Part shown: positions 24,001 through 36,621 of the stretch, in pieces
How the letters are laid out: each line of letters begins with the position of its first letter
Numbering within the stretch: position 1 is the stretch's first letter
Source: Styela clava
Lineage: Eukaryota; Chordata; Ascidiacea; Stolidobranchia; Styelidae
Direction of reading: 5' to 3'
DNA: 64,000 bases
NCBI RefSeq assembly: GCF_964204865.1
Contig: NC_135258.1
Coordinates: 15,553,001 to 15,617,000 of the forward strand
Notes under the pieces: model-generated
What the model saw: only the letters and a program-made list of their open reading frames with translations
Databases searched by the model: none
What the model was told of the DNA's origin: nothing
Program-made: the position numbers and the translations under genes

Positions 24001-27000
24001 ATTTTTGTACAGCAACAATAAGTCCAATAAATATTAAAAATAATTATATTTTCGAGTGGTCATTTGTGAGACACATATGTCAGCAACGTGACTAAATAAA
24101 CTTTATGTATGAATTAAAGCTCCGAGTTGGTCTTAAGGATTTTTCTTAATTTGTTATTTCCACACCTGCGCGGTGTAAAGCGACAATTAATATAAAGGTT
24201 GAAAGGTCAAAGTGTCACTTTATACCGTTAGCAACGATGTATTTGGCCAAATATTAAATTTGATAAATAGAATAAAAATGATTAAAAAGGTAACAAATGA
24301 ATTCAAAATATTTCGCGCTGAAGATAAATAGGTTCGAGTTATTGAAATTGTGAAACCCAAATCGATTGCACACTAAAATGAATGCGAACAAATCTCATAG
24401 AATATCGCAAGTTAAGTATATTACGAGTAGGTTGCTTGGGTATCTCGAATAAATTTTAGTCTTCTGTGACTCGTTTTCAATAGAACCGTAATAAGTTTGT
24501 TGTCGCGACAGGGTGGTATGAAAGGACGAAGGGTTTTACCGATAGTTATTTTGCAAATCTTGTTAACAAAATATAGATTATATGTTTATGAACTTGCCAC
24601 TAAAAACGTGTGTGGGTCGAGCTATCACACGTCCCTTTTTTTGATAAATTGGCCTTAATTAGGGATACTCTGTTATTGCCTCACGCTCCCATCACTCATT
24701 TCTTTTCTATTTTCTTCGATTATGCTTATCTTAGGATAAGTTCAAATAAGCTAGGGCAGGCAGTTTCCCCTTACTTGTTCCAACTTATTCTGAAATACAA
24801 GTAATCAAATGAAGGAGACCAGAGAACTAGTGTAGAAAAAATGGTCCTGATTGCTATAAATTTATGTTGTTTAATACTTTAGTTCATTTCATTAAGGTGG
24901 TAGGGGAGTGACCGGATAGTTTCTTTGGTTGTTACAAAGGCTGCAGTAATTCACTATGAACTATGGTATGTATATTTGTCCATATCTAAGCCATACTATA
25001 CTAGTAACAACTTTCGCCGCCAGCGTATGGTAACAAAACTAATTTCACCCGCGCGATGGGTGAGGTCATTGGGCTCCTCCCACATTTTTGTCCACATTCC
25101 ATTGGAAAATTTAGTATCTAGTAGAATTCAAACGTTGTGTACATTGCCCACCATAGATTATCATATGTATGACATCTTTACGATAAATTATAACGACGAA
25201 TGTAAACACTTGTTACATATGTATGTCAATACGTTTATTCTTTAATTTAAAATATTGTGAATAATATGGCAGCATGTATTTGGATCGAATTGTTAAATTG
25301 ACATCAATGATTTTTACTCATGTAGATAAATTGCAATAAAATTTATCGGATAAAAATTTTACCACCTGTGAAATTCTGCAATTTATAATGAAATCAGCAT
25401 ATTGCATTTGAAGTGGATTTTGAGTAGAATATGAATTGGAACATTTAGATATACATTTGGATTGAGAAAATTTTGAGAAAGTTTGACCAATGCAGTAGGT
25501 CACGCGCACTCATCTAGAAGTAAGGAAGACTCATCCCTCAGCAAAGTTACGGGCGACCCTAAACTGGTGCATTACGCGCCAGAATATGATAATTGACACA
25601 AGACTCGAAAAAATGAAATGTATATCTACAGTTTCATGATATTTAAATTGAGAAATGTCACTAAATTGTTTTTACATTATTTCCCTTTGCATGATTTGCA
25701 GTCGCAAATTGGGTCGTAAACCAAAATCCGCTTTGCGAATAGATCGTTGGTCAGCAAGACATCTTTATTGTAAATTACATATATATACCATACCCGGAAT
25801 TATTCGGCGACGATAACAGTAACAAGAATATTGTAAAAAAATATGCGGCCATCTGCCGCCATCTGTTACAATTGACATTTGCAAGTTAAACAAATAAGAA
25901 TGCAGGAGGGGATCTGACCTGGCGGTTTACATTTTTCCTTTTCGAAGTGAAATCTTGCCGCCTGTGACACTCCACCGCTGTTGTGAGCCGTTATTTCTAT
26001 ATAATATTTCTTCGTTGGTTGAAGGGACTGAATGTGCACATTGTGATGTGAATTTCCTCGTTTCGGAATGATTGTTTTATTCGTGATAAATTTTTCTTTG
26101 TGTTCATCAAACATTTTCATTTCAAAGTAGTCAATGATGCCCATTTTCTAGAAGAAGAACGGAGTTCCATATATTTATAATCGCGGATTCGTTTGTGATT
26201 TGGAAATATGTAAATTAATACAAAACAGAATTGCACTAGAATCATAATAAAAAGACTACGAAATTTCTCTCAAGGGTTTTTAGGAAATTTTGTTATACCT
26301 GATGAGCTATTTCCAAAACAACATTGACTTGACTGACCTGAGTTATTTGTTAAGCAATATTCCATGGCTTTTTGTTGAATAATAAATATGTTGTAGTGTT
26401 TCTTGATTAACAATGGTAGCATGCCAAGAAATTTAATTAACATACCGTTAAGCAAGACAAAAGTCATAAAACGTCAATAAAGGGTTTTCGCTCAAAATAA
26501 TATGATCTCCTCATATTTATAAAATAAATTATGGATTAGGAATTCAAGAATAGCTGTTAGGTACATCATTCTCGACCCTAACCAGAATTCCATCTTACAA
26601 TGAGCTATATGGTTAAATTAGCAAAACGATAATTTATTTGACAATAAGTGCGGTGACATTTCACAACGATATTTTAAGGAACAAGTAAAATGTTTCAAAG
26701 GAAAATTCACTCTACTGACCTTCCATGATATGGAGACATTCATACTATTCCCATCTCTATGATATTTGGAACAGCTGAACCGAAGACTTTTCTTGTCTAA
26801 AGCTTTGCGTGGTTCTGTGAAAAATAATCAGATAAACCCGATGTCAGATTTTGCTTTCTTCAAACTAATACATAAATCCTAATAACGTTGAATAAAAATG
26901 TAAAATTGATTGTACTCACTTGTCACGTGATGAACGCTTACAGGAGAACTGAAGACCTTTTCTGAATGTGTAGTTGCACGTACGGTGATGTTGTATTCTG

Positions 27001-30000
27001 TTGCCTCTCTTCCCAATATTTCCGGTTTCTTTTCTAGAACAGAAATTGTCTTCGTTCCGTTTCTTATCTGCAATATCGTTAAGGATATTTTCATTTCCAA
27101 ATAGATAAGTAACCTACATGCATTCAAGAATGTATCACGGGGGTATTATATGTCTTATTCGTACAGAATTCTTTCTCTATTTCTTTAACTCTGACTTGGG
27201 CACTGAAAGAAGATAGAGATTTCTAGTTGTGCTAATGATATGATCCGTATTTATATTTCTAATTCTTCGTCCGTATAGCATAAAATTCAAGATATTTCAA
27301 AAAGACGAAGAACTTTTGAAAATCAAGCTAACAATACTCGATACAACTCGAGCAAATTCATCAGTACAAAGGAATAGAAACTGCTGATTGCAATTACAAA
27401 TTTGCAAATTTACTCATTAGCATGATAAGTATTTTTGTAATATAAACAGCCACGACAAAAGATCCGAATATTAATAATTTCGCATTGGAGATGTGCCAAT
27501 ATCACTTTTTTGTCGATACCGATTACTACCCAATACCAGCGAGAAAGTGCCGCCCGATACCGATACGCAGATTTCATATTGCCGATATTGCGATACCGAT
27601 ATTTTAATAATATGCAATTAACATCAATGTATAATACCAATGTTCAATATGTGACAATAAAAATATTTTCAGTTGCCAATATCCGTATACCAACATATAC
27701 AACATATTCCAGATCTTATTAATTAATTAAGCTCAAAATATCGGTCTATTTTTATAGCCTATAGCGTTAAAATTACCATTATTGCGAATGCGGCTCATAT
27801 TGTCATTACGAATACATCAGTAAAATTCTATTCAGGATACCAATAGCATGATAAACGGTCAAAATTAGGAGATGTGGTCGCTTTTGAATCGAAGTCTGGA
27901 TCTGATGCTAAATCATGACCTCTGAGATTGATTCATCGGATTAATTGTTAACCAGTCTGCAATTGCTTGCGACACCCAACCAATCATAGCAAGCATCGAC
28001 ACGTTTTATGCATTTACACTTGTAAAAATCTGTTCCTATGCTGTAAATAGAATCTGAACCTTTCTGACCTTCCGATTTATAACCACAATTGTTTGGAAAA
28101 CAGTAATTCCATACCTTTAGCAAATACGTTAAAGATGAGTTTTTATTAACACAGGGCCATGGATGATAGATAGCCTTGAATAGCGGATTTGCCGCCAATA
28201 CCACGTATAAACCAAACTTGAAAGTTGACAAAATGATATCAGGTTTATGATTGCTCGTTTAACGTGTATGTATATCAAAGAGCAGATTGTCTTGAAATAA
28301 AGTGTCAGATTGGCTCTTTAAATTCATCCGCATACGATACCATGCCGAGCTATTTTCCTTCTTCGTTTTTATAAATGGAATTAGGTACATTGCAGCACAT
28401 GGTTTTTATTTATTAAATGAAAGTGCCATAGCCCATAATTATCTTCGATGCCGCATAACATTTATTAGAATTTTAAAAAATCCAATGCTACATTCAATAT
28501 TCCGGCTTAATCTAACTCAGTGATCTTTGTTTATTAAGTTTGCAAAAAGTGTGCTATCCTATTCATTCAATAATATTTTCAACCAGGAGTTCTTATTCAT
28601 CACATTCGACCTGATTTGAATAGTAAGCGGTTCCGGAACAATCAGGAATTTTAGCAAAAAGCAATCGCACGCGGTATTTGCGACTTTTTCAGTTTTCAAA
28701 AAATTTGAAAGAAGGGGGATGATTGACTGCACACGCTTATATACACCGATTTTGAGTACAGATTTCGGCCTCCTGTCGATTGTAGTTAAATACTGCATGT
28801 TTTTTCAATGAATTTGTCGATTTGTTATTTTTTGTTCAATTGTAGAATGTTTGTCGCATTACGAAACCAAATATTTGAATATGGCTCAAATCGCTTGGCG
28901 TGCCATGAGAAATCCTCTCGCGTGCCACAATTGGCACGCGTGCCAGGGGTTGCCGACTCCTGTCCTATGTCATAGTTCAACTACAGCCAAATACAGCTAT
29001 AATTACCATTGTTTTTTATGTCAAAAAAGTTTTGGTGCTCGAACAAATCGGTATTCGAACACCAATCCAGAACGAAATATGTTCGACTACCGGAGTATCA
29101 CTGTATATGCCTACTTTTTCTATATTTCCGACATGCTATTTAATTAAAATAAAAAGACCTTTTCGTAACCTATTTACTTGAATTTCAAATAAATTATTCA
29201 AGTAAACTTCTTGGTTTTTCTAAAAACTTCCAATAAACAAGACTATCACTGAGTAATAAAAAAAAAATTTATTTGAAAAGAATAAAAAAAGGTTCAAACT
29301 TGCCCCATTAGTCCAAGTATATTGGAATTCATATTTCAGCCGATATGTCGCACAAGATGGTTTTTCAATTTCGATATTCAACTTGGAAGAATTGCTCCAA
29401 CTGATCCCAGTTATTTTGATTGGGTCTGGCTTTGCTGTATGGGAAAAGTAGGATATATTGCTTAATGATACCCGTGCAGATTTCAATTACCTCATTCACT
29501 AAAAAGTTTGGTTAAAATCAAGAGGACCTATTAAATGAATAAATGTCAAATTAGACCCGACATTTCGAAAAAAAATATACCTAAATTTATGAAACAATAT
29601 CAATGAAATTTGTCCAATATCTTATTACAAATCATATACCCACCATAATTACATATTTGAAAGGAAAATATGTTTTCACAATTGTGTACTTTGCCATCAT
29701 TTAATCTTAGCCATGCGCTTATAGAATCTGTATGAGATGTGGAGTCGTCAGAGCAATCCACCATATGGAATGTTAAAACACAGGAGCCAGTTTTTTCGTC
29801 GCACTTTGAAACCGATGGTTTGCTGCATGACGTAAATGATTTCGTATTATTTTGATAAGTTCATATAGAAAAGTGAATTTACAATGTGAAGGTACTACAA
29901 CTTTAATATATATATATATATCATATTGAATGCACGTTCTTAGGATTTTTAAAATAAAATATGGTAGAAATTGTGGTAATGAAGGCATCACGAGATATAT

Positions 30001-31614
30001 AGGCACCCACATGAATCAATGAATCCAGTAAGTAATGTTACGGGTCCAATCAACAATTTCCCATTACTTGACGAGTATTTTTGAATGCAGACGTACCGGA
30101 ACGAAATACGTTTTGTATGTTTTTAAAAATGTGGTATAGATACCAAGGCGATAGCTCATTCAGTGCAATTTTTTGAAATGTATACCCATTCCAATCTAAA
30201 GTCTGTTATAAAATATTTCGAAAAAATATAAAATATTTTTTTCAGAAGTGTGGTAATTCCATAAGAATACCAAAATTTATTCGTTCAATGACAAGAGAGC
30301 AATGGCCCTAGAGCAGCGAGTTTGCACCGAGACAAGTATGACGGTGGGAGTCAAGCGTAGCAAAATATGAAAGTGTTCCCCATTGATTGAACATTAAAAT
30401 TTTGGATGAAATTCGGGTCCCATAACACATAAGTTAAAAGAAGAAATTCAAAAAATAATGATTAACGTATATTTTCAAGTACTAAAAATGTGGAATCGAT
30501 TGGTCCATTAGTAGCGGAAGAAGGCGATTTTTACTTAAACCACAACAACAACAACAACAACAACAACAACGAGAATTTACTAAAACGATCCATATGTGCA
30601 CTTTATATCCAATAGTATTAGTAGACTTACCATTGTTTTCTGTCTTGACGACTCAAAACCAAGGTATAGTTGTACTTATGCAGCATCGCTGGTGATTCAA
30701 AAGTCCAAGAACATTTCACAAAGGCGGTTACAGATGGCTTGTAACCACAATTTCCCAATGCACACGAAGTCCAGCATTTTAGATCGTTTGTGCAGGATGG
30801 CTTTCCGAATCCATCTGAAAATTTACCATTATAAAATGAAATATCATTTATATAATATATATATATAGTTATTAGAAAAATAGATTGAAGGTTCTCCAGA
30901 GAATAGATTTATATTTACATAACTATGACTGGTCAGCAAGCAGCGAGAAGTCAAACATGACGTAACAATTGGAATTTGATAAGCCCTTATGTCAGACAAG
31001 TTTTCACTCGCCTAGATTTCAAGGTACGTCAACAATTCTTTTTATAGTTTTAGATTTCATGATGAATTTTTCAGATATGTTCCTAGCATTCGGTAAGATT
31101 AAATACCTCAGATTATACATTTTTAGGTGTTTACTTCGAATACACTGACTGAAAGGTTTCGGAAAACCTGGAACTAGCCTGAAATCAGGGATTAGAAATT
31201 TTCAATTACAGCCCAATCTTCACAACCAAAATATGTAAGGTTGAAATATGTGAATATGTGAGGGCAAAGTTTTAGAGACATTATTGTTTTTGTGGGTATT
31301 TTTTCATCAGTATTTCGAATAAGTCACTAACTCTGATTATATATTGTTTGTTCAGAAAAATAATATCCGAAAATACCCGAAATAAAAAATAAAATATCCG
31401 AAAGGCCTACTGCAGTAAGAAACCTACTCCGTCATAGTGACACCTCATCATTTTTACCACTGCTGATATTTCCAAAAGTGAGTTCTGACGATCTTACAGA
31501 TAAGTATTTGAGTGAACAAACAATCTCAAGACAATATGTTTACTTACCTGACAGTGACGTCATGCACGCGATGAATAATACGGGGGAAATTGTCCTTATA
31601 GTAGCACAAGTCAT
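15098..31614 (-). CDS. Class I cytokine receptor, gp130-like ectodomain with short tail
   Basis: An 18-exon model with consistent phase, 771 residues. Exons: 31614-31548, 30814-30631, 29822-29644, 29434-29304, 27067-26920, 26814-26720, 26337-26299, 26147-25919, 20918-20740, 20628-20515, 18699-18609, 17987-17820, 17446-17306, 16813-16687, 16444-16302, 16217-16158, 15466-15373, 15224-15098. Residues 1-22 form a signal peptide. D1 (23-143) is Cys-rich, with the class I C-x-W motif (Cys57-Ser-Trp59). D2 (144-236) opens with KPDPIKITGI, and FN3-like D3-D6 follow (237-698). Each domain is bounded by phase-1 introns. D6 ends in MCSDWSDA, a WSxWS box whose first Trp is Cys (686-690). A helix at 703-726 leads to a 45-residue tail with a Box1-like proline/Trp motif (PKPAKPWMHP) and no tyrosine beyond Tyr727. 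Ligand binding at the cell surface is family knowledge. With no STAT-docking tyrosine in the tail, I infer a signalling-limited, decoy or partner-dependent chain, or a short isoform. Confidence 0.85.
21484..21530 (-). mobile_element. Possible non-LTR retrotransposon 3' tail
   Basis: The run cagattcagattcagatatt followed by ttatttcgtc is, on the minus strand, an AAATA(TCTGAATCTGAATCTG)-like tail of the sort ending CR1/L2-type LINEs. No reverse transcriptase remnant is visible next to it. Confidence 0.3.
21665..21895 (+). repeat. Irregular 41-bp minisatellite
   Basis: Four diverged copies carry the core acaaatcatggaaagacaac followed by agattcgaaataaaat. They are spaced about 41 bp apart, with one longer interval. 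The open frames across it on both strands follow from the A-rich repeat. Confidence 0.7.
23461..23560 (+). mobile_element. MITE fragment, family 1
   Basis: It shares cagtccccgaactcgtaata, ctaaccctaacctggtaca and a gagagtacc end with the copy at 46270-46439. It lacks the left arm and most of the right arm. Confidence 0.65.
27490..27615 (-). mobile_element. Fragment of a CGATACC-rich element
   Basis: Repeated cgataccgat/gccgatattgcgatacc strings match the interior and ends of the complete element at 50891-52157. The sequence agatgtgccaatatcac near 27487 corresponds to its terminus agatgtaccgataccac. No target duplication was recovered here. It lies within the intron between receptor exons 4 and 5. 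Confidence 0.55.
28868..28970. mobile_element. DNA-transposon end with palindrome
   Basis: The segment has the palindrome tggcacgcgtgcca and then ggggttgccgactcctg. On the minus strand the latter starts CAGGAGTCGGCAACCCC, a hAT-terminus-like string. It is intronic and only one end is recognisable. Confidence 0.4.
30541..30570 (+). repeat. (CAA)n microsatellite
   Basis: A perfect run of about ten CAA/AAC units just outside receptor exon 2, in the intron. Confidence 0.95.
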
Positions 31615-32390
31615 TTTGTTTGTCGATACCTCACACCTGTGACACTGTGAAAACAGTGTACTGTAGTATTAGCTATTTAATTTTTGGTTTAAAACTTATT
31701 GCACTCTAAAAGTTGAACTACGAAAGCAAGAGACAAAATAAGAGTGATAAACCAAATAATGTGGTAAGATACAATTGGCAACACCATCGCAGCTTGACTA
31801 CGGTAAGTAAGTCTGACAACTGGCAAGTCTTAATAATCTAGAGACCAGACTGTGATACCTCTACTAACTGTGAAACATTTTGAGACAATCCCGTGATTTT
31901 CGATCCGCTATAGGTTTATCATCAAAACACAGGTTAATTTAACTAATAAAGCAGTTTGACGGAATATAAATTCAGAGACTTCTCTTGGCTTTAACTAGCT
32001 GTTGTAAAACGTTCTTGCTACTAGCCTTGAATGAATCCAATTTCACATCTGACTGCCAAATGAAGGTAGGTTGGTTTATATAAGCATTTTACGAGAATAG
32101 TTAATCATTTACCAGCCTTTCACGGAAATCCAGTTTGAATAAATCCACAAGTTATATTTGGAGGTATTTGGTTAGTGGAATAATTTTGTTTTGTGTTTAA
32201 ATCAAAAAAAAAACAGATAAGATTTTTATATCGTTTTTAAATGTGACCAAATTCTTTAAATTTGATATGATTATTGGTCTTAGATTGTAAGAATCAATTT
32301 TAATCAAGAAGAGTTCACTGTTTTGCTTTAGGCATAAAGTCATTCTGCCCACAATGAGTACTCGGATTTTGTTCTGCTCGTTTCCCGAGC
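31615..32390. other. Receptor upstream region, no gene seen
   Basis: About 0.8 kb of AT-rich DNA between the receptor start codon and the hAT insertion. It should contain the receptor promoter, but no confident TATA box or initiator is visible. Confidence 0.45.
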
Positions 32391-32398
32391 ATCGATTT

Positions 32399-34438
32399 CA
32401 GTAGCGTAGCCAGCCCCAATTTTTTTTTTTTTGGGGGGGGGGCAAATTTGAAAATTTTAGAAATTATATTGGGTTTAAGAACCCCTTCTTCAAGCGCGAA
32501 ACAACAACAGTTTATCAATAAGCAAACTGATTCAAAAACTCAGCTGGCTTTTTGTGGATACAAAAACCATTTTAATAAACAACTTTTTAGTTGAAACAAC
32601 AAATATTAACAACGCAATTTGAATAAGTAAAATACATCGCCCCGATTAAAAGTCCATCCTTCGCTTCCCGCCAACTATGCTCGACACAACTCGGATAATT
32701 TTCTCCTCGGTGACAGTGAAGCACAGACAAATCAGAAAGGCGATTGGACGTCATTGATGAGCGCAGCCATGTCTATACCCGCTTCATTCATGAGAAAGAC
32801 CGCTCAGCCTCACAGGTGGCTGCTAGTAGCGTCATAACGATCTGAATTGCCGTGTGCACGCTTGGATAATTTCGAGCGCTCAGAAGAAGCCCCTCCAAAC
32901 ATTCGTCTTTAACGTCGGAACTTAAAGAAGTTCTCCACAGTCTCACTTCATTCTGGAGGTTATCCAATAAATACAGACGCTCTACCTCATCCACGTGATT
33001 TGGTTTGTTCGGTGGAAGAATTGATAGCAATGAAAAAAATGAAGGGTTATCAATAAACGTATACCGAATAGAGCAGCTCAAGCCGTCGACGTATGGGAGA
33101 TATACGGAACGTTTAAAATACTGGGATGCTGAATCAGCACAGACATTATCGCGATAAACTTGTACTTCGACAACTCTGGGTATTGTCAACTCTTTCAAGC
33201 CAGCTATTTCACAAGCTTCTTTGTAAATATTCAATGCAATTTCCGAGTCATTGCGTTCCTCAGCGATAACGCTCTGAAGAGAGGATGTGAGGTTCTTTAC
33301 TGACGGCACACTGACTCCGACCGCCTGAAGTGCGCGCTAGTGGCTCCATCAGTGCCGAATATCGACCAATCAAACATACGGCGTAGATAACGGAAGATTT
33401 TTCCCAGAGCAGATTTCAGAGAGAAAGCTTTCGCCCGCGTCTCACTGTTAGCATCTCTCGCCAAAGAATCAAGAGCCTCAAGTACTCGTTTGAAGTTGCA
33501 TTTGAAGATTCGGATGCTCTTGTACTTCTCAGACCATCTGGTGGGGCAGAACAAAGGGATGTTAATTCCTGAACACGCGCGCCTTTTAGGGCTCTCCCTG
33601 AAAAAACGAATAGTCTCCCGAATGATATCACAGGTGCTTCTGATGATTGCAATTTTACCTTGGTCATTTATGACCAAATTCAAACAATGAGAAGCGTAGT
33701 GCACAAATATTGCGCGCGGGTATTTATCACAAATGCGTTTTTGCACACCGCTGACGTGACCTACCATTGTCGTTGCACCATCATAGCCTTGCCCCACAAA
33801 ATTTTGCAAATTCACTCCTATACCAGAGAGGTGGGTCAAAATATTTGAGGAAATTGACTCGGCAGAAACGGAATCCATTTCCACTAATCATGTGAAGCGC
33901 TCGCACACTCTACCACCTTTAACGTACCTCAAAACGATGCTTAGTTGTTCTTTCCCAGAAATATCACATTATTCGTCGGCTATTACGGACACAAACGATT
34001 TATTAGCCTCCATAACGATATCTTGCACTATCATGTTGCTTGCTACCTTGAGAATTTCATTCTGTATCATCGGGCTTCCTTTCTGTATACTTGGCGTTTC
34101 CGACCATTCGAGCGAAACGCCTTTTCAAATCTTCATCCCCTGCGTCGATATGAAATAGAAGAAGGTTCACAAAATTCCCACTATTCCCGGAATGTCCACG
34201 CAAGGGTATGTTAGCCGAAGCACAGAACATGACAGTTTGACAAATTTTTCGCAGCTATAGTTGATTCTCGGTGGGGTACAGTATTTTCCATAAGAGCCAA
34301 CGGTCAAGTCTTTGTGACGTAACAATGACAATCAGCAAGCGTGACGAGACAAGATTGCCACAAAACTGGTGGATTAATTAAGAATGGATTCTCGAAAAAA
34401 AAAATTTTTTTTGGGGGGGGGGGGGGGGGGGGGGGGTG
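32399..34438 (-). mobile_element. Decayed autonomous hAT transposon with 8-bp target duplication
   Basis: The element is flanked by a perfect 8-bp duplication, atcgattt, at 32391-32398 and 34439-34446; 8 bp is the hAT hallmark. Its left end cagtagcgtagccagcccc is a typical hAT terminus. It encloses a degenerate hAT transposase on the minus strand. The left end continues into T13-G10, and the right end has A/T runs and a run of 24 G. The T-then-G runs are in the same orientation at both ends, and the expected inverted copy of the gcgtagcc end is missing on the right. Confidence 0.85.
32640..34270 (-). pseudogene. hAT transposase pseudogene (ZMYM/DUF4371 type)
   Basis: Recognisable in pieces. 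An N-terminal DUF4371-like part (GDEDLKRRF, LRYV...VCERF) occupies about 34220-33890 in two frames. A central RNase H-like part (33884-33297) has FVGQGYDGATTM, HCLNLV and CPTRW. The C-terminal dimerisation part (33309-32788 and beyond) has the hallmark CEAERSFS. Breaks include frame changes near 34100 and 33310, in-frame TAA and TGA before 33884, and a TGA directly after the ERSFS motif followed by a TAG, with hAT-like sequence (TWLRSSMTSNRLS) continuing past them. The family transposase cuts and pastes its own element; this copy cannot be functional. Confidence 0.85.
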
Positions 34439-34726
34439 ATCGATTTCCTTGTTTATTTCCGTAACAATTACAAATCAGCAATAAGTTAACAATGACGTAA
34501 CAATTGAAGTTTATGCCGCGGCTCAGACACTTCTTTCGCTCAGGCAGATAATCAAGCGTGGTTGTAAACGTTGTCCCATTTTTGTAGTTCTGCGTGTTAT
34601 TTTTCAGTTGTGTTTCGAAAAATAAATATGGATAAAAAAAATTAATTGTTATTGTGTCTCCCGAGGATCTTTACTTTAGTTACGATAATCAAAAATGGAT
34701 ACCGCAAACGCTGCGATAGACTAGCC

Positions 34727-35046
34727 CAGGGGTTCCCAAGCTTTTTTATCTTAATTTCCCACTTACGATTTAGGATGAGTTAATATTTCCCACTACATAT
34801 TGACTCCCTTAACAAGGATAATTTTTTGGTTAAATTGGTAAGACTTCCTGTAAAAAAGGCTTTGCAACTGGTGCAGAAGTTGAAACCCTGCGAGCATCTA
34901 GCATCTCGAGATAGTGACGATCCGTGTAAAGAAACTAGTGTTCTTCATCGAATAGAGCAATTCAACGCACAAGATTGTGCGTATATTTTTAGAGGGGCAT
35001 TCTATTTCCCACCAGCAACTCCCAAATTTCCCACTAGTGGGAACCA
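34727..35046. mobile_element. Short hAT-like non-autonomous element
   Basis: The left end caggggttcccaagc and the right end gtgggaaccacta form inverted termini around GGTTCCCA. The flanks share ACTAGCC (cgatagactagcc before, ccactagcc after), consistent with a mutated 8-bp duplication. It is about 320 bp with no transposase. Confidence 0.65.
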
Positions 35047-35050
35047 CTAG

Positions 35051-36619
35051 CCTAAAATCAGCTATCTGTAGTATAAGCGGTGTTTAATTGTTTTGAATAA
35101 TAATATTATCTTTGAACATGTGAGCCAGTTTGTAAGCGCCAACACTCCAAAACACTCTCTAAATCAACGGTGAAAACTTTGCAATGATAACATATAGAGA
35201 GAACTTTCAGGGATCAAGCGTCGAGGAAACGTCCAATATTAGAAATATAGTAAGGTATCATCACAGATTTTACATAACTAGTAGTATATAGCAGTATAAA
35301 TGTTGAGGCATGCACAAAAAAGGGATCAAGCAATACCTCACTCACAAAGACTGAGCATGGAACGCATTCTTTTTTGACATATTGAAGATGAAATATCGAC
35401 AGCAGTCTCTGTAAACAAAAATTGGAGACAAGTCAATAACTGCTTGCATCAATTTTTCCATTTTCCTCAAAACTTACACTAGTGAAAAACAACATTTTTC
35501 GGTTTAGTATTGAAAACTGTATTTTTTCATTAGAATTTGGAATATATTTATAAAACATTTTATCAGTACAATACACATGCATCGACCGTCAATTATTGTA
35601 CATATATATATCTTAAAATGTTTGACAATGTCATTCTATTTTTCTTACCCCAAGTATTGTTCAATCTCACCAATTTCTAACAGCAAAAAGGATACAAATA
35701 CAACTTTACACCTGTTCTGAATATATCCGATGTTCAGTTTCCCCATTGTTATTAGAAAAACTGCACATGCAGACTAACTGCACAGCAGCGTGTTGAACAG
35801 TTATTCTGGTTCACTAAAACTGAATGATGAATATCTGCAAACCAACTACATTACCTATTTGTAAACCAGCTGCGTTTTAACATTCTAACATACCGTATGG
35901 AGTAATTTAATGTCCTGGTGCAACTGGATATGAATACCGAATGAGCAAACTATATGATTTAAAACACCGATAACTAAATTAATTTTGAAGCAAAACTTCG
36001 TACGGAGAACGAATTGATCGCAGTTGTCTTGCTAATTTGGTCCAAAGCTGTTTCTGGCATAGGTCCGTTGGTACCGGTACAGTGCCTCACCATTTAATAA
36101 GGCTTGATGATATTTTGAACAGATGCTTTTCGTGTGATGATCTTCCAGTATATCCTACCATTAACGCCTTTCTTTACCACTTCCCACAGACTGTTCTCTA
36201 TTATTACAAAGATTCTTTAAGGTTTCCTAAAACGCCACCCCACCCGCGTTCCGCTGCAAAAAAGTTGTACAAACGACGGTAAGTAGCAAACTACCACTAG
36301 ATGTCAGATAGTGACCAACAGATTCACGTTAAATTATAAAAAATAAACAAAGGCAACTTGACGTCTTGTTGTTATGCATTGTCTCTGGTATCATCGTTGG
36401 TAACATTCCTTTTTGTTCTAACCAGAAGCACAGGAAAATGTAACTGGGAGCACAAATATTACCACAGAAAGTCCAGCCGCAGTAAAATACAACGGGAGTG
36501 AACCAAAACATTAGTTAAACCTCTTTAGACTGCCCAAAAATATACTCCAAACATCGTTCCATTTCATGTTTGTTATAATTTTTATTCTGGAATTTTTGTT
36601 TGTCACGTAGGATACTACA
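35051..36619. other. Intergenic, no gene seen
   Basis: AT-rich sequence without an open frame of coding character and without a repeat that I can place. Confidence 0.45.
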
Positions 36620-36621
36620 TA

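Larger units (their letters stand above)
20919..25918 (-). other. Large 5-kb intron of the receptor gene
   Basis: This intron separates the third and fourth ectodomain modules. I found no exon in it that fits the phase-1 frame on either side. It holds repeat debris (a LINE-tail-like stretch near 21484, a 41-bp minisatellite, a MITE fragment at 23461) and many AT-rich unique stretches. Regulatory elements are possible but cannot be pointed to. Confidence 0.6.

Noticed and set aside
25318..25509. Candidate receptor exon in the large intron
   Set aside because: The acceptor at about 25517 gives an early stop in the needed phase, and flanking exons already join in frame.
26338..26467. Longer version of receptor exon 7 (about 26401-26299)
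   Set aside because: It ends in phase 1, while the next exon needs phase 0; the 39-base version fits both sides.
27941..28231. Cys-rich minus-strand open frame inside the receptor gene
   Set aside because: It falls between two exons that join perfectly in phase 0 (29304 to 27067) and complete one FN3 domain, so including it would break the domain. It has no good splice pair.
34826..35050. 74-codon open frame
   Set aside because: It lies within the short hAT-like element and runs into its terminus; no domain is recognisable.
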